In this document: positions 1 through 9,800 of the stretch, in pieces
Layout of the letters: every line of letters begins with the position of its first letter
How positions within the stretch are numbered: the stretch's first letter is position 1
DNA from: Chryseobacterium sp. CH25
Lineage (GTDB): Bacteria; Bacteroidota; Bacteroidia; Flavobacteriales; Weeksellaceae
NCBI RefSeq assembly: GCF_004119455.1
Contig: NZ_NRQT01000011.1
Location: 1 to 64,000, forward strand
Reading direction: 5' to 3'
Length of the DNA: 64,000 bases
Notes under the pieces: generated by a model
The model's database searches: none
What the model was told of the DNA's origin: nothing
Seen by the model: only the letters and a program-made list of their open reading frames with translations
Position numbers and translations under genes: made by a program

Positions 1-106
1 CTTTTATCTTTTATCTTTTATCTTTTATCTTTTATCTTTTATCTTTTATCTTTTATCTTTTATCTTTTATCTTTTATCTTTTATCTTTTATCTTTTATCT
101 TTTATC
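1..106. repeat. Heptanucleotide tandem repeat (CTTTTAT)n
   Basis: About 15 uninterrupted copies of the 7-bp unit CTTTTAT run from the first base of the window, so the array may be longer on its left side. It ends about 57 bp before the start of the SDR gene at 164. The period is not a multiple of three and the array is non-coding. Arrays of this kind change length by slipped-strand mispairing and can alter promoter spacing; whether this one does is inference. Confidence 0.95.
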
Positions 107-163
107 AAAAAAATAAAGTAATTTCCTATTCTTATTCGTCATGCAACTATCAATAGCAAAACA

Positions 164-817
164 ATGAACCCAATCAAAATAATTCTTACAGGAGCTACAG
201 GTATGGTAGGCGAAGGTGTTTTAATGGAATGCCTTGAGAATCCTAACGTTTCTGAGATCCTGAGTGTCAGCAGAAAGCCATCAGGAAAAAAGCATCCTAA
301 GCTGAAAGAATATCTCGTTCCGGACTTTTTATCCATTGATCCTAATGATGATAATCTCAAAGGGTATGATGCCTGTTTCTTTTGTGCAGGAATCAGCAGT
401 GTGGGAATGAATGAAGAAGATTACACCAAAATTACCTATGATACTACCATCTATTTTGCAGAAGCTGTTTTACATCAAAATCCAGATATAATTTTCAGTT
501 ATGTATCCGGAGCGAGTACAGACAGTACAGAAAGTGGAAAACTGATGTGGGCAAGAGTAAAAGGCCGAACAGAAAATGACTTAAAGAAGATGAATTTTAA
601 AGGTGTTTACAATTTCAGACCTGGGTTTATGAAACCTGTTGATGGCCAGATCAATGTAAAATGGTTCTTCAAACCTTTTATTTGGATTTTTCCTATTTTT
701 TTACCGTCAAAATCATTAACTTTACATGAAGTTGGAAAAGCTATGATCAATACCGTAAAAAAAGGGTATCCTTCTTCAACTTTAGAAATTCGGGATATTA
801 AAAATTTAGCGATATGA
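164..817 (+). CDS. NAD(P)-binding atypical SDR / NAD-dependent epimerase-like protein
   Basis: A 217-residue cytoplasmic protein with an N-terminal Rossmann fold. The glycine-rich dinucleotide loop TGATGMVGEG lies at residues 9-18. The family is the extended or atypical short-chain dehydrogenase group, close in layout to TIP30/HTATIP2-like oxidoreductases. The classical Tyr-xxx-Lys active site is not obvious. A Ser/Tyr segment (SYVSGAST) is followed by RVKGRTE, which may carry the conserved lysine. The substrate cannot be told from sequence. The 3' end overlaps the next small gene by the ATGA arrangement, which suggests translational coupling. A heptamer tandem repeat sits just upstream and could influence its expression. 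Confidence 0.85.
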   Translation: MNPIKIILTGATGMVGEGVLMECLENPNVSEILSVSRKPSGKKHPKLKEYLVPDFLSIDPNDDNLKGYDACFFCAGISSVGMNEEDYTKITYDTTIYFAEAVLHQNPDIIFSYVSGASTDSTESGKLMWARVKGRTENDLKKMNFKGVYNFRPGFMKPVDGQINVKWFFKPFIWIFPIFLPSKSLTLHEVGKAMINTVKKGYPSSTLEIRDIKNLAI

Positions 818-963
818 GAGACATGTTAAAAAGAATTGTTCTGGTTATTTTTGTACTCTTGCTGTTGACTGCAGTTTCAGGATTTTTCTATATGCAGAAA
901 CATCCTTTGGAAGGAGCTAAAACAGGAACAATGTTAAACTTTTCCGGAAAGTCTTCAAAATAG
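814..963 (+). CDS. Small single-pass membrane peptide, 49 aa
   Basis: A short reading frame that starts inside the stop codon of the SDR gene (ATGA overlap at 814-817) and encodes 49 residues. Residues 5-27 form one hydrophobic segment (IVLVIFVLLLLTAVSGFFYM) after two arginines and a lysine. This fits an N-in membrane anchor with a short polar tail of about 22 residues. I do not recognise a family. The anchor plus the short tail resembles the N-terminus of longer membrane-anchored hydrolases, so it could be a remnant, but the ATGA coupling favours a real small protein. Confidence 0.55.
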   Translation: MRDMLKRIVLVIFVLLLLTAVSGFFYMQKHPLEGAKTGTMLNFSGKSSK

Positions 964-1094
964 CTGAATCTCAAAAATATACAACTTTATCTTTTATCAG
1001 AAACAGACCTATTTTTTAAACATTTCTTAAAATTCCATTAAAATAGTTGCCAAACATAAAGTTCATTTTTGTATTTATCTAATTGAAATCAAAA

Positions 1095-4000
1095 ATGATC
1101 AACAACTACCTTCTAAAAGGGTCTGTCATTGCCGCGTTCTTTTTTCAGACTGGGCTTTTCGGACAGACACTTATCCATTATTGGAATTTTAATAACAATA
1201 CTTCCCAAGCTTCTATCACTGCGCCTTCATCCACGTTGGTCAATGGTACTCTTGCATCCATAGCAGGAGGAACAAGTGTGATAGATTTTGTGGGCGGTAC
1301 CGGACAAAACTTTAATATAGATAATTTTAATGCAAGAAACGGGGATGCTTCCGGAACTCATTTAAGATTCAACAATCCTATTGGTGGTGGATTACAGTTT
1401 AATCTGCCAACAACAGGGTATAATAATGTGGTTGTAAAGTTTACGACAAGAAGATCCGGACAAGGAGCCGGAACACAAATCTGGTCATATACAACAGACG
1501 GAACTACTTTTGTTCCCTACCAAACAGTAAATCCTCAGGATGCCAATCCACAATTAGTTAGTTTTGATTTTTCTGCAGTGGCGGGAGTTTCCAATAATCC
1601 TAATTTTAAATTAAAGGTTGAATTTTCTGCTACCGGAGGGGGAACAAGTGGTAACAACCGTTTTGATAACTTTACGGTGGATGCAATATCTACAGGAAGT
1701 ATTGACACTACTCCACCTACTACGACTTACCTTCCTGTCAATAATACCAATAATGCTTCAACAACTGTTAATCCTACGATTTCCTTTAATGAAAATGTAA
1801 GATTGGCAGACAATTCTGCAATCAACGATTCTAATGCACAAAATCTTGTAGAATTCCGCCTTGGAAATGCTGCAGGCGCCCAAGTTCCCTTTACAACTGC
1901 TTTTAGCAACAATATTATCACGATCATTCCAACTTCCGGTCTGGTGCCGGGCCAAACGTATTATCTGGCTCTTAAACCCAATACGGTTGAGGATTTCAGT
2001 GACAATGCTGTAACCGCAGTCACTTCTTCTACCTTTACCACTGCAGGAACCTCTATTTCTCTTGAGAAAAATTTCATCAAGGTGGATGAAAATGCAGGAA
2101 CATTGGCCTTCAAAATTAATGTAGCCAATCCTTCCACAGCAACTGTAAATCTTGTTGTAAAACCGGCGCCTTTCAGCACGGCAGACAGCAATGATTTTAC
2201 TTTAACGAATCAAACCATCAATATAACACCTTCCACAACAAGCTATACAGTCAATATTCCTATTATTGATGATACGTTAGAAGAACAAAAGGCTGAATAT
2301 TTTGTAGTAAGTCTTGAAAATCCAACAGGAGCAACAATTTCAGGAGACAATTCTGCAACCATTTATATTGTAGATAATGATAAACCGGCTCCAGCTCCTT
2401 CCAATGAAATTCAGCTGAATTATATCGGAAGTTTTGATCCATCCGGAAACAATAACAGTTCCACAGAGATTGTAGTTCATGATCCGGCTACTCAACGACT
2501 GTTCACCATCAGTTCTCTTACGGATGTTTTTGATATTATTGATTTCAGTAATCCTAACACTCCATCAGTTGTTAATACGATCAATATGGCTGCCTATGGA
2601 GGAATCACCAGTATTGCTGTGAAAAATGGAATTATTGCGGCGGCTTCACCAAATACCAATCCACAACAGAACGGGTCTGTAGTTTTCTTTGATATTAATG
2701 GAAATTTCCTGAAGCAGGTAACTGTAGGAGCTTTACCGGATATGGTAACCTTTACTCCGGACGGTACAAAAGTAATTACAGCTAATGAGGGAGAACCAAA
2801 CGATGCTTACACCGTAGATCCTGAGGGAACCATCAGTATCATTGATATTTCAGGAGGTATTGGAAACCTTACACAAAGCAATGTTGCTACTTTGAATTTT
2901 AATAATTTTGATTCTCAGGTTGCTGTTCTAACTGCTACAGGTTTAAGAAAAGTAAGAACTAATAACACACTCTCTCAGGATTTAGAACCGGAATATGTTA
3001 CCATAAGTGCAGACAGCCAAAAAGCTTGGGTAACACTTCAGGAAAATAATGCCATTGCTGAGGTTGACCTTGCCACAAAAAATATCACAGGAATCTGGGG
3101 GCTAGGTAAAAAAGATATGAGTCTTCCAGGCAATGGTTTTGATGCTTCAGATAATAATGGTGAAGTTCTTATTGCCAACTGGCCTGTAAAAGCCTATTAT
3201 CTTCCGGATGCAGTACAAAATTATAAGGTAGGAAACTCCAACTATATTGTAACGGCTAATGAAGGTGATGAAAAAGATCTTTCAGGATATAGCGAAAGAA
3301 CTACTGTAGGAGCTAATAATTATACTTTAGATTCTGCCATTTTCCCCAATGCCAATATATTAAAGGCATCTCATAATCTGGGAAGATTCAGAGTCTCGTC
3401 GGCTACAGGAAATACGGATGGTGATTCAGATTTTGAAGAAATTGCAGCTTTAGGAGCCCGTTCATTCTCCATTTTTAATGCAGATACCAAGCAACAGGTC
3501 TATGACAGTGGAGATCAGTTTGAAAGATATATTGCCGCTAAACATCCATTAATCTTCAATGCAGATAATGAGTCCAATGCTATTAAAAGCAGAAGCCGCG
3601 CAAAAGGTCCGGAACCTGAAGGCGTAGCTCTTGGAACGATCAACGGACAAACTTATGCTTTCATTACTCTGGAAAGAACAGGTGGCGTAATGGTTTACAA
3701 TATCACGAACCCAAACAATCCTACTTTTACAGATTATAAACATTCCCGTTCAACTTCAGCTTACGGTGGAGATAACGGTCCTGAAGGAATTATTTATATT
3801 GCTCCTGAAAATACTACTACCCATAAAGGATATGTTATTATTGCCAACGAGATCAGTGGAACTTTATCTATGTATGAAGTAGCTCTACCACCTACATTGG
3901 CTACTGGTGAAGTGAAATCTGAAAAAGCAACATTCAATATCTTCCCGAACCCTGTTAATAAAGGCAACACTTTATATTTCAACAGAAAGCAGGACTATGA

Positions 4001-4133
4001 ATTATATGATATGTCCGGGAAGCTGATTGGAAAGGAAAAAAATGCCCTTACAATCAGCACATCTAATCTTTCTACAGGGGTTTATCTTGTTAAAACTTCA
4101 GAAGGACATCTTAAAAGAATTATTGTAAAATAA
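1095..4133 (+). CDS. Choice-of-anchor I family protein with T9SS type A sorting domain
   Basis: A large exported protein of 1012 residues counted from ATG 1095; an in-frame TTG four codons upstream (1083) is less likely. The signal peptide ends near LFGQ. Next comes a region beginning TLIHYWNFNN, then a bacterial Ig-like domain (about 205-320), a Calx-beta domain (about 325-430) and a long beta-propeller choice-of-anchor I domain (about 440-910). The last 75 residues are a T9SS type A sorting domain, with motif FPNPVNKGN, YELYDMSGK and a final lysine-rich KRIIVK. The protein is therefore expected to cross the outer membrane by type IX secretion and be released or anchored at the surface. The propeller family is linked to phosphatase or phytase-like proteins, but its activity here is unknown. 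A terminator follows. Confidence 0.9.
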   Translation: MINNYLLKGSVIAAFFFQTGLFGQTLIHYWNFNNNTSQASITAPSSTLVNGTLASIAGGTSVIDFVGGTGQNFNIDNFNARNGDASGTHLRFNNPIGGGLQFNLPTTGYNNVVVKFTTRRSGQGAGTQIWSYTTDGTTFVPYQTVNPQDANPQLVSFDFSAVAGVSNNPNFKLKVEFSATGGGTSGNNRFDNFTVDAISTGSIDTTPPTTTYLPVNNTNNASTTVNPTISFNENVRLADNSAINDSNAQNLVEFRLGNAAGAQVPFTTAFSNNIITIIPTSGLVPGQTYYLALKPNTVEDFSDNAVTAVTSSTFTTAGTSISLEKNFIKVDENAGTLAFKINVANPSTATVNLVVKPAPFSTADSNDFTLTNQTINITPSTTSYTVNIPIIDDTLEEQKAEYFVVSLENPTGATISGDNSATIYIVDNDKPAPAPSNEIQLNYIGSFDPSGNNNSSTEIVVHDPATQRLFTISSLTDVFDIIDFSNPNTPSVVNTINMAAYGGITSIAVKNGIIAAASPNTNPQQNGSVVFFDINGNFLKQVTVGALPDMVTFTPDGTKVITANEGEPNDAYTVDPEGTISIIDISGGIGNLTQSNVATLNFNNFDSQVAVLTATGLRKVRTNNTLSQDLEPEYVTISADSQKAWVTLQENNAIAEVDLATKNITGIWGLGKKDMSLPGNGFDASDNNGEVLIANWPVKAYYLPDAVQNYKVGNSNYIVTANEGDEKDLSGYSERTTVGANNYTLDSAIFPNANILKASHNLGRFRVSSATGNTDGDSDFEEIAALGARSFSIFNADTKQQVYDSGDQFERYIAAKHPLIFNADNESNAIKSRSRAKGPEPEGVALGTINGQTYAFITLERTGGVMVYNITNPNNPTFTDYKHSRSTSAYGGDNGPEGIIYIAPENTTTHKGYVIIANEISGTLSMYEVALPPTLATGEVKSEKATFNIFPNPVNKGNTLYFNRKQDYELYDMSGKLIGKEKNALTISTSNLSTGVYLVKTSEGHLKRIIVK

Positions 4134-4156
4134 TATACCGTTCTACGATTTGATTG

Positions 4157-4182
4157 AAGCCTCTATTTTAGAGGCTTTTTTG
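4157..4182 (+). terminator. Rho-independent terminator after the choice-of-anchor I gene
   Basis: The inverted repeat AAGCCTC/GAGGCTT, with a 7-nt loop, is followed by a T run about 25 bp after the stop codon. Confidence 0.85.
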
Positions 4183-4397
4183 TTAGGATTTTATTTAAAT
4201 TACTCCGCTGGAAGAGAGGTTGAAACAGCCAACATCCTAGATTAAATAAAGTTTGGATTTAAAACAATAATCTATTCCCACTTTTGAAATAGATTTTTTT
4301 TTTCATTCTCTAAAAAATCAATCATTTAACTTTTGATTAACTATGAGAAAATTATTTTGTACTTATATTTATCCCCAACAAAAAAACCAAATTCAAT

Positions 4398-4787
4398 ATG
4401 AAAAGTATTAAAACAGCAGGTATTTTAGCAATTCTGTTACTAGGAACAGGTACTGCATTTTCTCAATCCAGAAAAACAGAATCTACAAAAGGTGTGGAAC
4501 AATCCAATGGTAAAACAATACAGGTAGATGGCGTTGGCCATTCCCTAAATTACACCCTTAATGGCGGAAATGTAGAGGTTTCTGGTGGTGATAATACTGT
4601 AAACGTTAAAGGAAGTGCCAGAAAAGTTTCAGTATCAGGAACAGGTAACAAAATATACATTGATAAAGTGGATAACGTTGCCATAGAAGGTGGTAACAAT
4701 ACAGTATACTACAGAACTTCCGGAACAAAATCAGGAAAACCTAATGCTTCTCTTACAGGAGTGGGAAATAAGGTGGTGAAACAATAA
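4398..4787 (+). CDS. DUF3060 domain-containing exported protein
   Basis: A 129-residue protein with a clear signal peptide (MKSIKTAGILAILLLGTGTAFSQ). The mature part has repeated short Gly/Asn/Val strands such as GGNVEVSGGDNTVNVKGS and GGNNTVYYRTSG, the right-handed beta-repeat pattern of DUF3060. It is likely periplasmic or surface-located. No catalytic residues are known for this family and the function is unknown. It stands alone, with a terminator before and after. Upstream, TTATTTTG (4352-4359) resembles the -7 box with one mismatch, with a TTG 16 bp further up. Confidence 0.85.
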   Translation: MKSIKTAGILAILLLGTGTAFSQSRKTESTKGVEQSNGKTIQVDGVGHSLNYTLNGGNVEVSGGDNTVNVKGSARKVSVSGTGNKIYIDKVDNVAIEGGNNTVYYRTSGTKSGKPNASLTGVGNKVVKQ

Positions 4788-4815
4788 TTGATTAAATATT
4801 TATAAACAAACTATT

Positions 4816-4845
4816 AAGACTCAGAGATATCTTTGAGTCTTTTTT
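4816..4845 (+). terminator. Rho-independent terminator after the DUF3060 gene
   Basis: The stem AAGACTCA/TGAGTCTT is followed by a T run, 29 bp downstream of the stop codon. Confidence 0.85.
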
Positions 4846-4960
4846 AATGGTTCAAACAATGATTATCCATAGAAATGAATCCTATTTTCCTTAAAGTATA
4901 AACTTCTTCCATAATTATATAACATCAAGACTTTTATTCATTTTAATTTTATCCCACGAA

Positions 4961-5368
4961 ATGAAAAGAGTCTTTCACATATTGTTTATCCTTCTGTATA
5001 TCGTGGTTTCTTCAGGATTTACCACAAGTAAGCACGTATGCAAAGGAAATGCAAGTGAAATACATGTAGGTCTGAAAAAACTTTCTGATCTGGATTGCTC
5101 AAAATGCAAGGCCAATAAACAGAAAAACCATAACGGATGTTGTAAACTGGAAATAAAGAAAATCTGCAAAGAAGATAATCTTCCCCATTCTTACAAAAAT
5201 ACTCCTGTAAAGTTTTTATCAGCATCCATTCCGTATTACAACCTGGGAGCTGTATTTGAATCAGAAGCTGTTATTGACTCTGATAACCGTACTTTCTATT
5301 TTGATCCTTCAAAATACCATCTCAACTACCCTTCCCTTTTCATTCTTCACTGCGTCTATAGAATTTAG
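4961..5368 (+). CDS. HYC_CC_PP-type Cys-rich small envelope protein
   Basis: A 135-residue protein with an N-terminal signal or anchor (MKRVFHILFILLYIVVSSGF). It has a Cys/His pattern: HVC near residue 26, CSKC, HNGCCK and LHCVYRI at the very end. This pattern and the position ahead of TolC and RND genes match the small Bacteroidetes family named after its HYC, CC and PP motifs, though the PP motif here reads YPSL. The family occurs beside metal efflux pumps and is presumed to bind or sense metal in the envelope; that role is inference. It probably starts the operon at 5437-11519, with the next gene 68 bp downstream. Confidence 0.7.
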   Translation: MKRVFHILFILLYIVVSSGFTTSKHVCKGNASEIHVGLKKLSDLDCSKCKANKQKNHNGCCKLEIKKICKEDNLPHSYKNTPVKFLSASIPYYNLGAVFESEAVIDSDNRTFYFDPSKYHLNYPSLFILHCVYRI

Positions 5369-5389
5369 AATAGATTGAATCATACGTGA

Positions 5390-5401
5390 TCCCGATCGGG
5401 A
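5390..5401. other. 12-bp perfect palindrome TCCCGATCGGGA upstream of tolC-like gene
   Basis: A perfect dyad lies 21 bp after the HYC_CC_PP stop and 35 bp before the TolC start. It could be an operator, a weak mRNA hairpin or a piece of a dispersed repeat. No T run follows, so it is not a typical terminator. Confidence 0.35.
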
Positions 5402-5436
5402 CAATTATTTTTCAATTTTAATTCTAAATATATTCT

Positions 5437-6822
5437 ATGAATTTATCATTCAGAGCACTTATCCTATGGCTGAGCTGCCCTGCACTATCCTTTGCTCAGT
5501 TGACGAGTTTAGAGGAAGTACTTCTCAGGGCCGAAAAGAATTATCAGTCCATTCAAAAAAAAGAAATCAACATACAGGCTTCACAGGAAAGGCTGAAGCT
5601 TCAGGAAACATATTATTTACCAGAAATTACATTGGCTGCTCAACAGAGTTTCGGAACGATTAATGCTCTAAACGGTCCTATGTACAATATGGGAGGATCT
5701 GGGATTTCTTCTACTTCCATGCCTCTTGCAGAACAAAACTGGAATGCTGTTTTCGGAAGCTTATACCTGGCCAATATCAACTGGAACGTCTATACTTTCG
5801 GAAAGCTTAAAACTAAAGAAAGTATAGAAACAGCTGATGTAGAACTTCAAAGAGCTGATTTAAAACAGGAGATTTTTCAACACCAAATAAAAGCCGCCGC
5901 AGCTTATTTTAATCTTCTGGTAAGCCAACGCCTTGAAAATGTACAGCAGGAAAATCACAACCGTTCAGAAGTCATTTACACAATTGCCCAGGCAAGAGCC
6001 AATAGTGGATTGATTCCCGAAGTAGACGCTTCTCTGGCAAAAGCAGAAATGTCAAATGCACAGACTGCCATCATCAATGCTAATGATCATGTTCTTGACT
6101 ATAATCAAAAGTTATCTGATCTTCTGGCAGAAAATTTTACAGATTACCAACTGGATCATTATTTCAGCAAAAACACTCCTGTTTTGATTCAGGAAACCTC
6201 ATCTTTTGAGAATCATCCTACTACTCTTTTTGTAGCTCAAAAAATTAATAAGAGTAAGCAGCAGGAAGCTTATTTAAATACCCATAGTCTACCTTCACTT
6301 TCATTGTTTGGGACATTTCAGGGACGTGGATCCGGTTTCGGCTGGAATTATGTTCAAGACAATTCTGCTTATTCACCATCTTATCTGAAAGGTATTGGCA
6401 TCGACAGAATGAACTATATTGTAGGGCTAAATCTCAGCTGGAATCTTACTGATTTTTACAGAAACAGTTCAAGAATCAATGAACAGAAGCTTATTACAAA
6501 GACTCTAGATCTGGATTATCAACTCTTACAGCAGGAACTTCATAATCAGCAGAACCTTTCGGATCTGAAATATAAAAATGCTTTGTCAAAAGTAACTGAA
6601 TCCAAAATCCAGCTACAGTCCGCTACCGATGCCTTTAATCAACAAAAAGCACTGTACGAAAATGGCTTAACAACCATTGTAGATTTTACACAGGCATTAT
6701 ATCTCCTGAACCGGGCTGAAATCAACTATGAAATTGCCCAGAACAATTCCTGGCAGGCTGTAGTTCTGATGGCTGCTTCTAAGGGAGATATATCCATGAT
6801 TACCAAAGCAATTGCCCATTAA
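5437..6822 (+). CDS. TolC family outer membrane efflux protein
   Basis: A 461-residue outer membrane factor with signal peptide MNLSFRALILWLSCPALSFAQ. The two-fold alpha-helical OEP repeats are visible: Q/A/E-rich helices such as QHQIKAAAAYFNLLVSQ in the first half and ALYENGLTTIVDFTQALYLLNRAE near the C-terminus. These form the trimeric outer membrane and periplasmic tunnel of tripartite pumps. It is 16 bp from the RND permease gene and in the same operon as the adaptor, so the three form one complete export system. The start codon directly precedes the signal peptide. Confidence 0.92.
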   Translation: MNLSFRALILWLSCPALSFAQLTSLEEVLLRAEKNYQSIQKKEINIQASQERLKLQETYYLPEITLAAQQSFGTINALNGPMYNMGGSGISSTSMPLAEQNWNAVFGSLYLANINWNVYTFGKLKTKESIETADVELQRADLKQEIFQHQIKAAAAYFNLLVSQRLENVQQENHNRSEVIYTIAQARANSGLIPEVDASLAKAEMSNAQTAIINANDHVLDYNQKLSDLLAENFTDYQLDHYFSKNTPVLIQETSSFENHPTTLFVAQKINKSKQQEAYLNTHSLPSLSLFGTFQGRGSGFGWNYVQDNSAYSPSYLKGIGIDRMNYIVGLNLSWNLTDFYRNSSRINEQKLITKTLDLDYQLLQQELHNQQNLSDLKYKNALSKVTESKIQLQSATDAFNQQKALYENGLTTIVDFTQALYLLNRAEINYEIAQNNSWQAVVLMAASKGDISMITKAIAH

Positions 6823-6837
6823 TTCAAAAATTTAAAC

Positions 6838-9800
6838 ATGAATCTTATAAAGTTTGCATTACGCAGACCAGTATCTGTAATGGTATTGGTATTGGGGCTG
6901 TTGTTTTTCGGAATCAAAGCTGCCAAAGAAGTAAAAGTAGATATTCTTCCTGAGATGGATCTTCCTGTAGTGTATGTTGCTCATTCCTTTAATGGATATA
7001 CGCCACAACAGATGGAAGGATATTTTACCAAAATGTATGTAAATATGCTTTTATTTACCAATGGTATTAAAAGTATTGAATCTAAAAATACCCAGGGACT
7101 TACCCTGATGAAGGTTAATTTCTATGAAGGAACCAATATGGGGGAAGCCATTGCACAGATCAATGCCCTTTCTACCCGTTCACAGGTATTTTTACCACCT
7201 GGAGCACCACCACCTTTCATTATCCGTTTTGACTCTTCATCACAACCGGTAGGACAACTTGTCTTCCGAAGCAATACGAAAACGAACAATGAACTACAGG
7301 ACATTGCTAATTTCAATGCCCGTCCTTTCCTTATTGCCATTCCGGGGCTTACTACTGCTCCACCGTTTGGAGGAAGTCCGCGTACTATAGAGATTAATGT
7401 AGACCCTATAAAACTAAGAGCACATCAAATGTCCCCTGAGCAGGTAGTGGAAGCCATCAGCAGAAATAACATCACCTCACCATCCGGAAATGTATATATA
7501 GGAGAAACCAATTACCTCACTCCTACCAACAACACGGTAAAAAAAGTGGAAGAACTTGGAGATATCCCTCTATTTAAAGGAACAGCAGATAACGTTTATG
7601 TAAAGGATGTTGCCACTGTAAAAGACGGAGCGGATATTGCAACCGGATATGCATTAATTGACGGAAAGCGTTCTGTTTATATCAATATTGCCAAGGCTAG
7701 CAATGCTTCTACACTGGAAGTTGTTAACAAGCTGAAGGAATCCTTACCTAAAATCCAGAGAAATATGCCGGATGATGTAGAGATCTCCTATGAATTTGAC
7801 CAGTCCGTTTATATTTCCAATGCTTTGAAGAGTTTAGCTGTGGAAGGCATTCTGGGAGCTTTATTGACCGGATTGATGGTTATGCTTTTCCTTAACGACC
7901 GAAGAGCGGCTCTTATCGTTATTATGACGATTCCGATTTCTATTATTTCAGGGGTATTATTCCTGAAATTATTCGGACAGTCCATTAATATTATGTCTTT
8001 ATCCGGTCTTGCTCTCGCCATAGGAATATTGGTAGATGAAAGTACGGTTACCATTGAGAATATCCACCAGCATTTTGCAATGGGAAAAAGCCGGGCACAG
8101 GCTATTTGGGATGCCTGTAAAGAAATTGCCTTCCCGAAACTGCTTATCATGCTTTGTATTCTTGCTGTATTTGCACCTGCATTTATGATGAGTGGTATTC
8201 CAGGATCCCTATTTATGCCTCTGGCAATGGCCATAGGATTTTCAATGATTGTCTCTTTTATATTATCACAGACTTTCGTTCCGGTGATGGCCAATTGGTT
8301 AATGAAGCATGATCCTAAAACGTGTGAAAATCACAAACCGGATTGGTTTACCCGCTTCCGTGATCGTTTTACATCTTTTTTATCTTCTTTAATGAAGCGA
8401 AGAAAACTCATTGTAAGTGTAAGCCTTGCCGCTATTTTGTTTTTAGGAATCGGGCTTTATCAGATCACAGGAAAAGATGTATTGCCTTCCGTTAATTCAC
8501 GGCAGTTCCAGGTACGTATAAAAGCAGCAGAAGGAACCCGTATTGAAGTAACCGAAATAAAGGTTAAAAAATTTCTGGAGCATCTTAAAAACAAAGTGGG
8601 AAAAGATAATATTGCTATTTCCTCTGTTTTCATCGGACAACACCCTTCTACCTTTGCCGTTAGCCCAATTTATCTTTATAATGCTGGCCCCCATGAAGCC
8701 TTAATGCAGGTTGCCTTAAAGGAATTTAACGGAAATTCGGATGAGCTGAAAGATGAGCTACGAAAGTATTACAAGGAAAAAATGCCAAATCTTCAGATCT
8801 CATTTGAGCCTATTGAACTTACGGAAAAGATTTTAAGCCAGGGAACCAATACTCCTGTTGAAATAAGAATTTCAGGGATGATGAAAAAGATGAACCGAAT
8901 GTATGCAGAGAAACTTTTAGCCAAACTAAAAGAAATTGAATACATGCGCGATCAGCAAATCCCACAATCTATGAACTATCCTGCTTTACAAATTAATATT
9001 GACCGGGTAAAAGCTGCTCAATTAGGACTGGATGCACAGGATATCGCCAAATCATTAGTTACCGCAACAGCTTCTACCCGTTATACCAACAAAAATTTCT
9101 GGGTAGGCGGAATGATGGGAATTGCTTATGATGTACAGGTACAGACTCCTCAGAATATTCTTAATAGCAAAGAAGAACTGGCTAATATTCCGTTATCTAA
9201 AAACTCAGACAGACCTGTATTAGGCGATGTAGCGACCATAAGTTCTTCAAAAGAATTGGGAGAAAGCTACAACCTGGGAACAATGGGTTACACAACAGTT
9301 ACGGCTAATCTCCATAAAACAGACCTGGAACAGGCTTCAAAAGATGTAAAAAAAGCTATTGAATCTCTTGGTGAGCTTCCGAAAGGTGTCAATATAGAAG
9401 TTTCCGGAATCGCTCCTGTACTGGATGAAACCATGAGCAGTCTTTCTTCGGGACTTTTGATTGCTGCGGCTGTTATTTTCCTGATGCTTGCGGCTACTTT
9501 TCAATCGTTCCGTGTTTCATTGGTTATTTTAACAACAGTTCCTTTCGTAGTTGTAGGATCATTAGCATTACTGAAATTGACAGGTTCCACTCTTAATCTT
9601 CAGTCTTATATGGGATTAATTATGTCCGTTGGAGTTTCTATTGCCAATGCCGTTTTATTAATAAGCAATGCCGAAACCATCCGAAAATCCACAGGAGATG
9701 CTTTAGGTGCCGCTATTGAAGCAGCCAAACTTCGTATCCGTCCAATTATTATGACCACTTTAGCTATGGCAGCGGGAATGTTACCAATGGCTATTGGATT

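Noticed and set aside
1..106. Repeat array as a possible CRISPR
   Set aside because: The units are 7 bp with no spacers; it is a simple tandem repeat.
5390..5401. TCCCGATCGGGA as a metal operator
   Set aside because: It lies between operon genes and not at the promoter; kept only as an unassigned palindrome.
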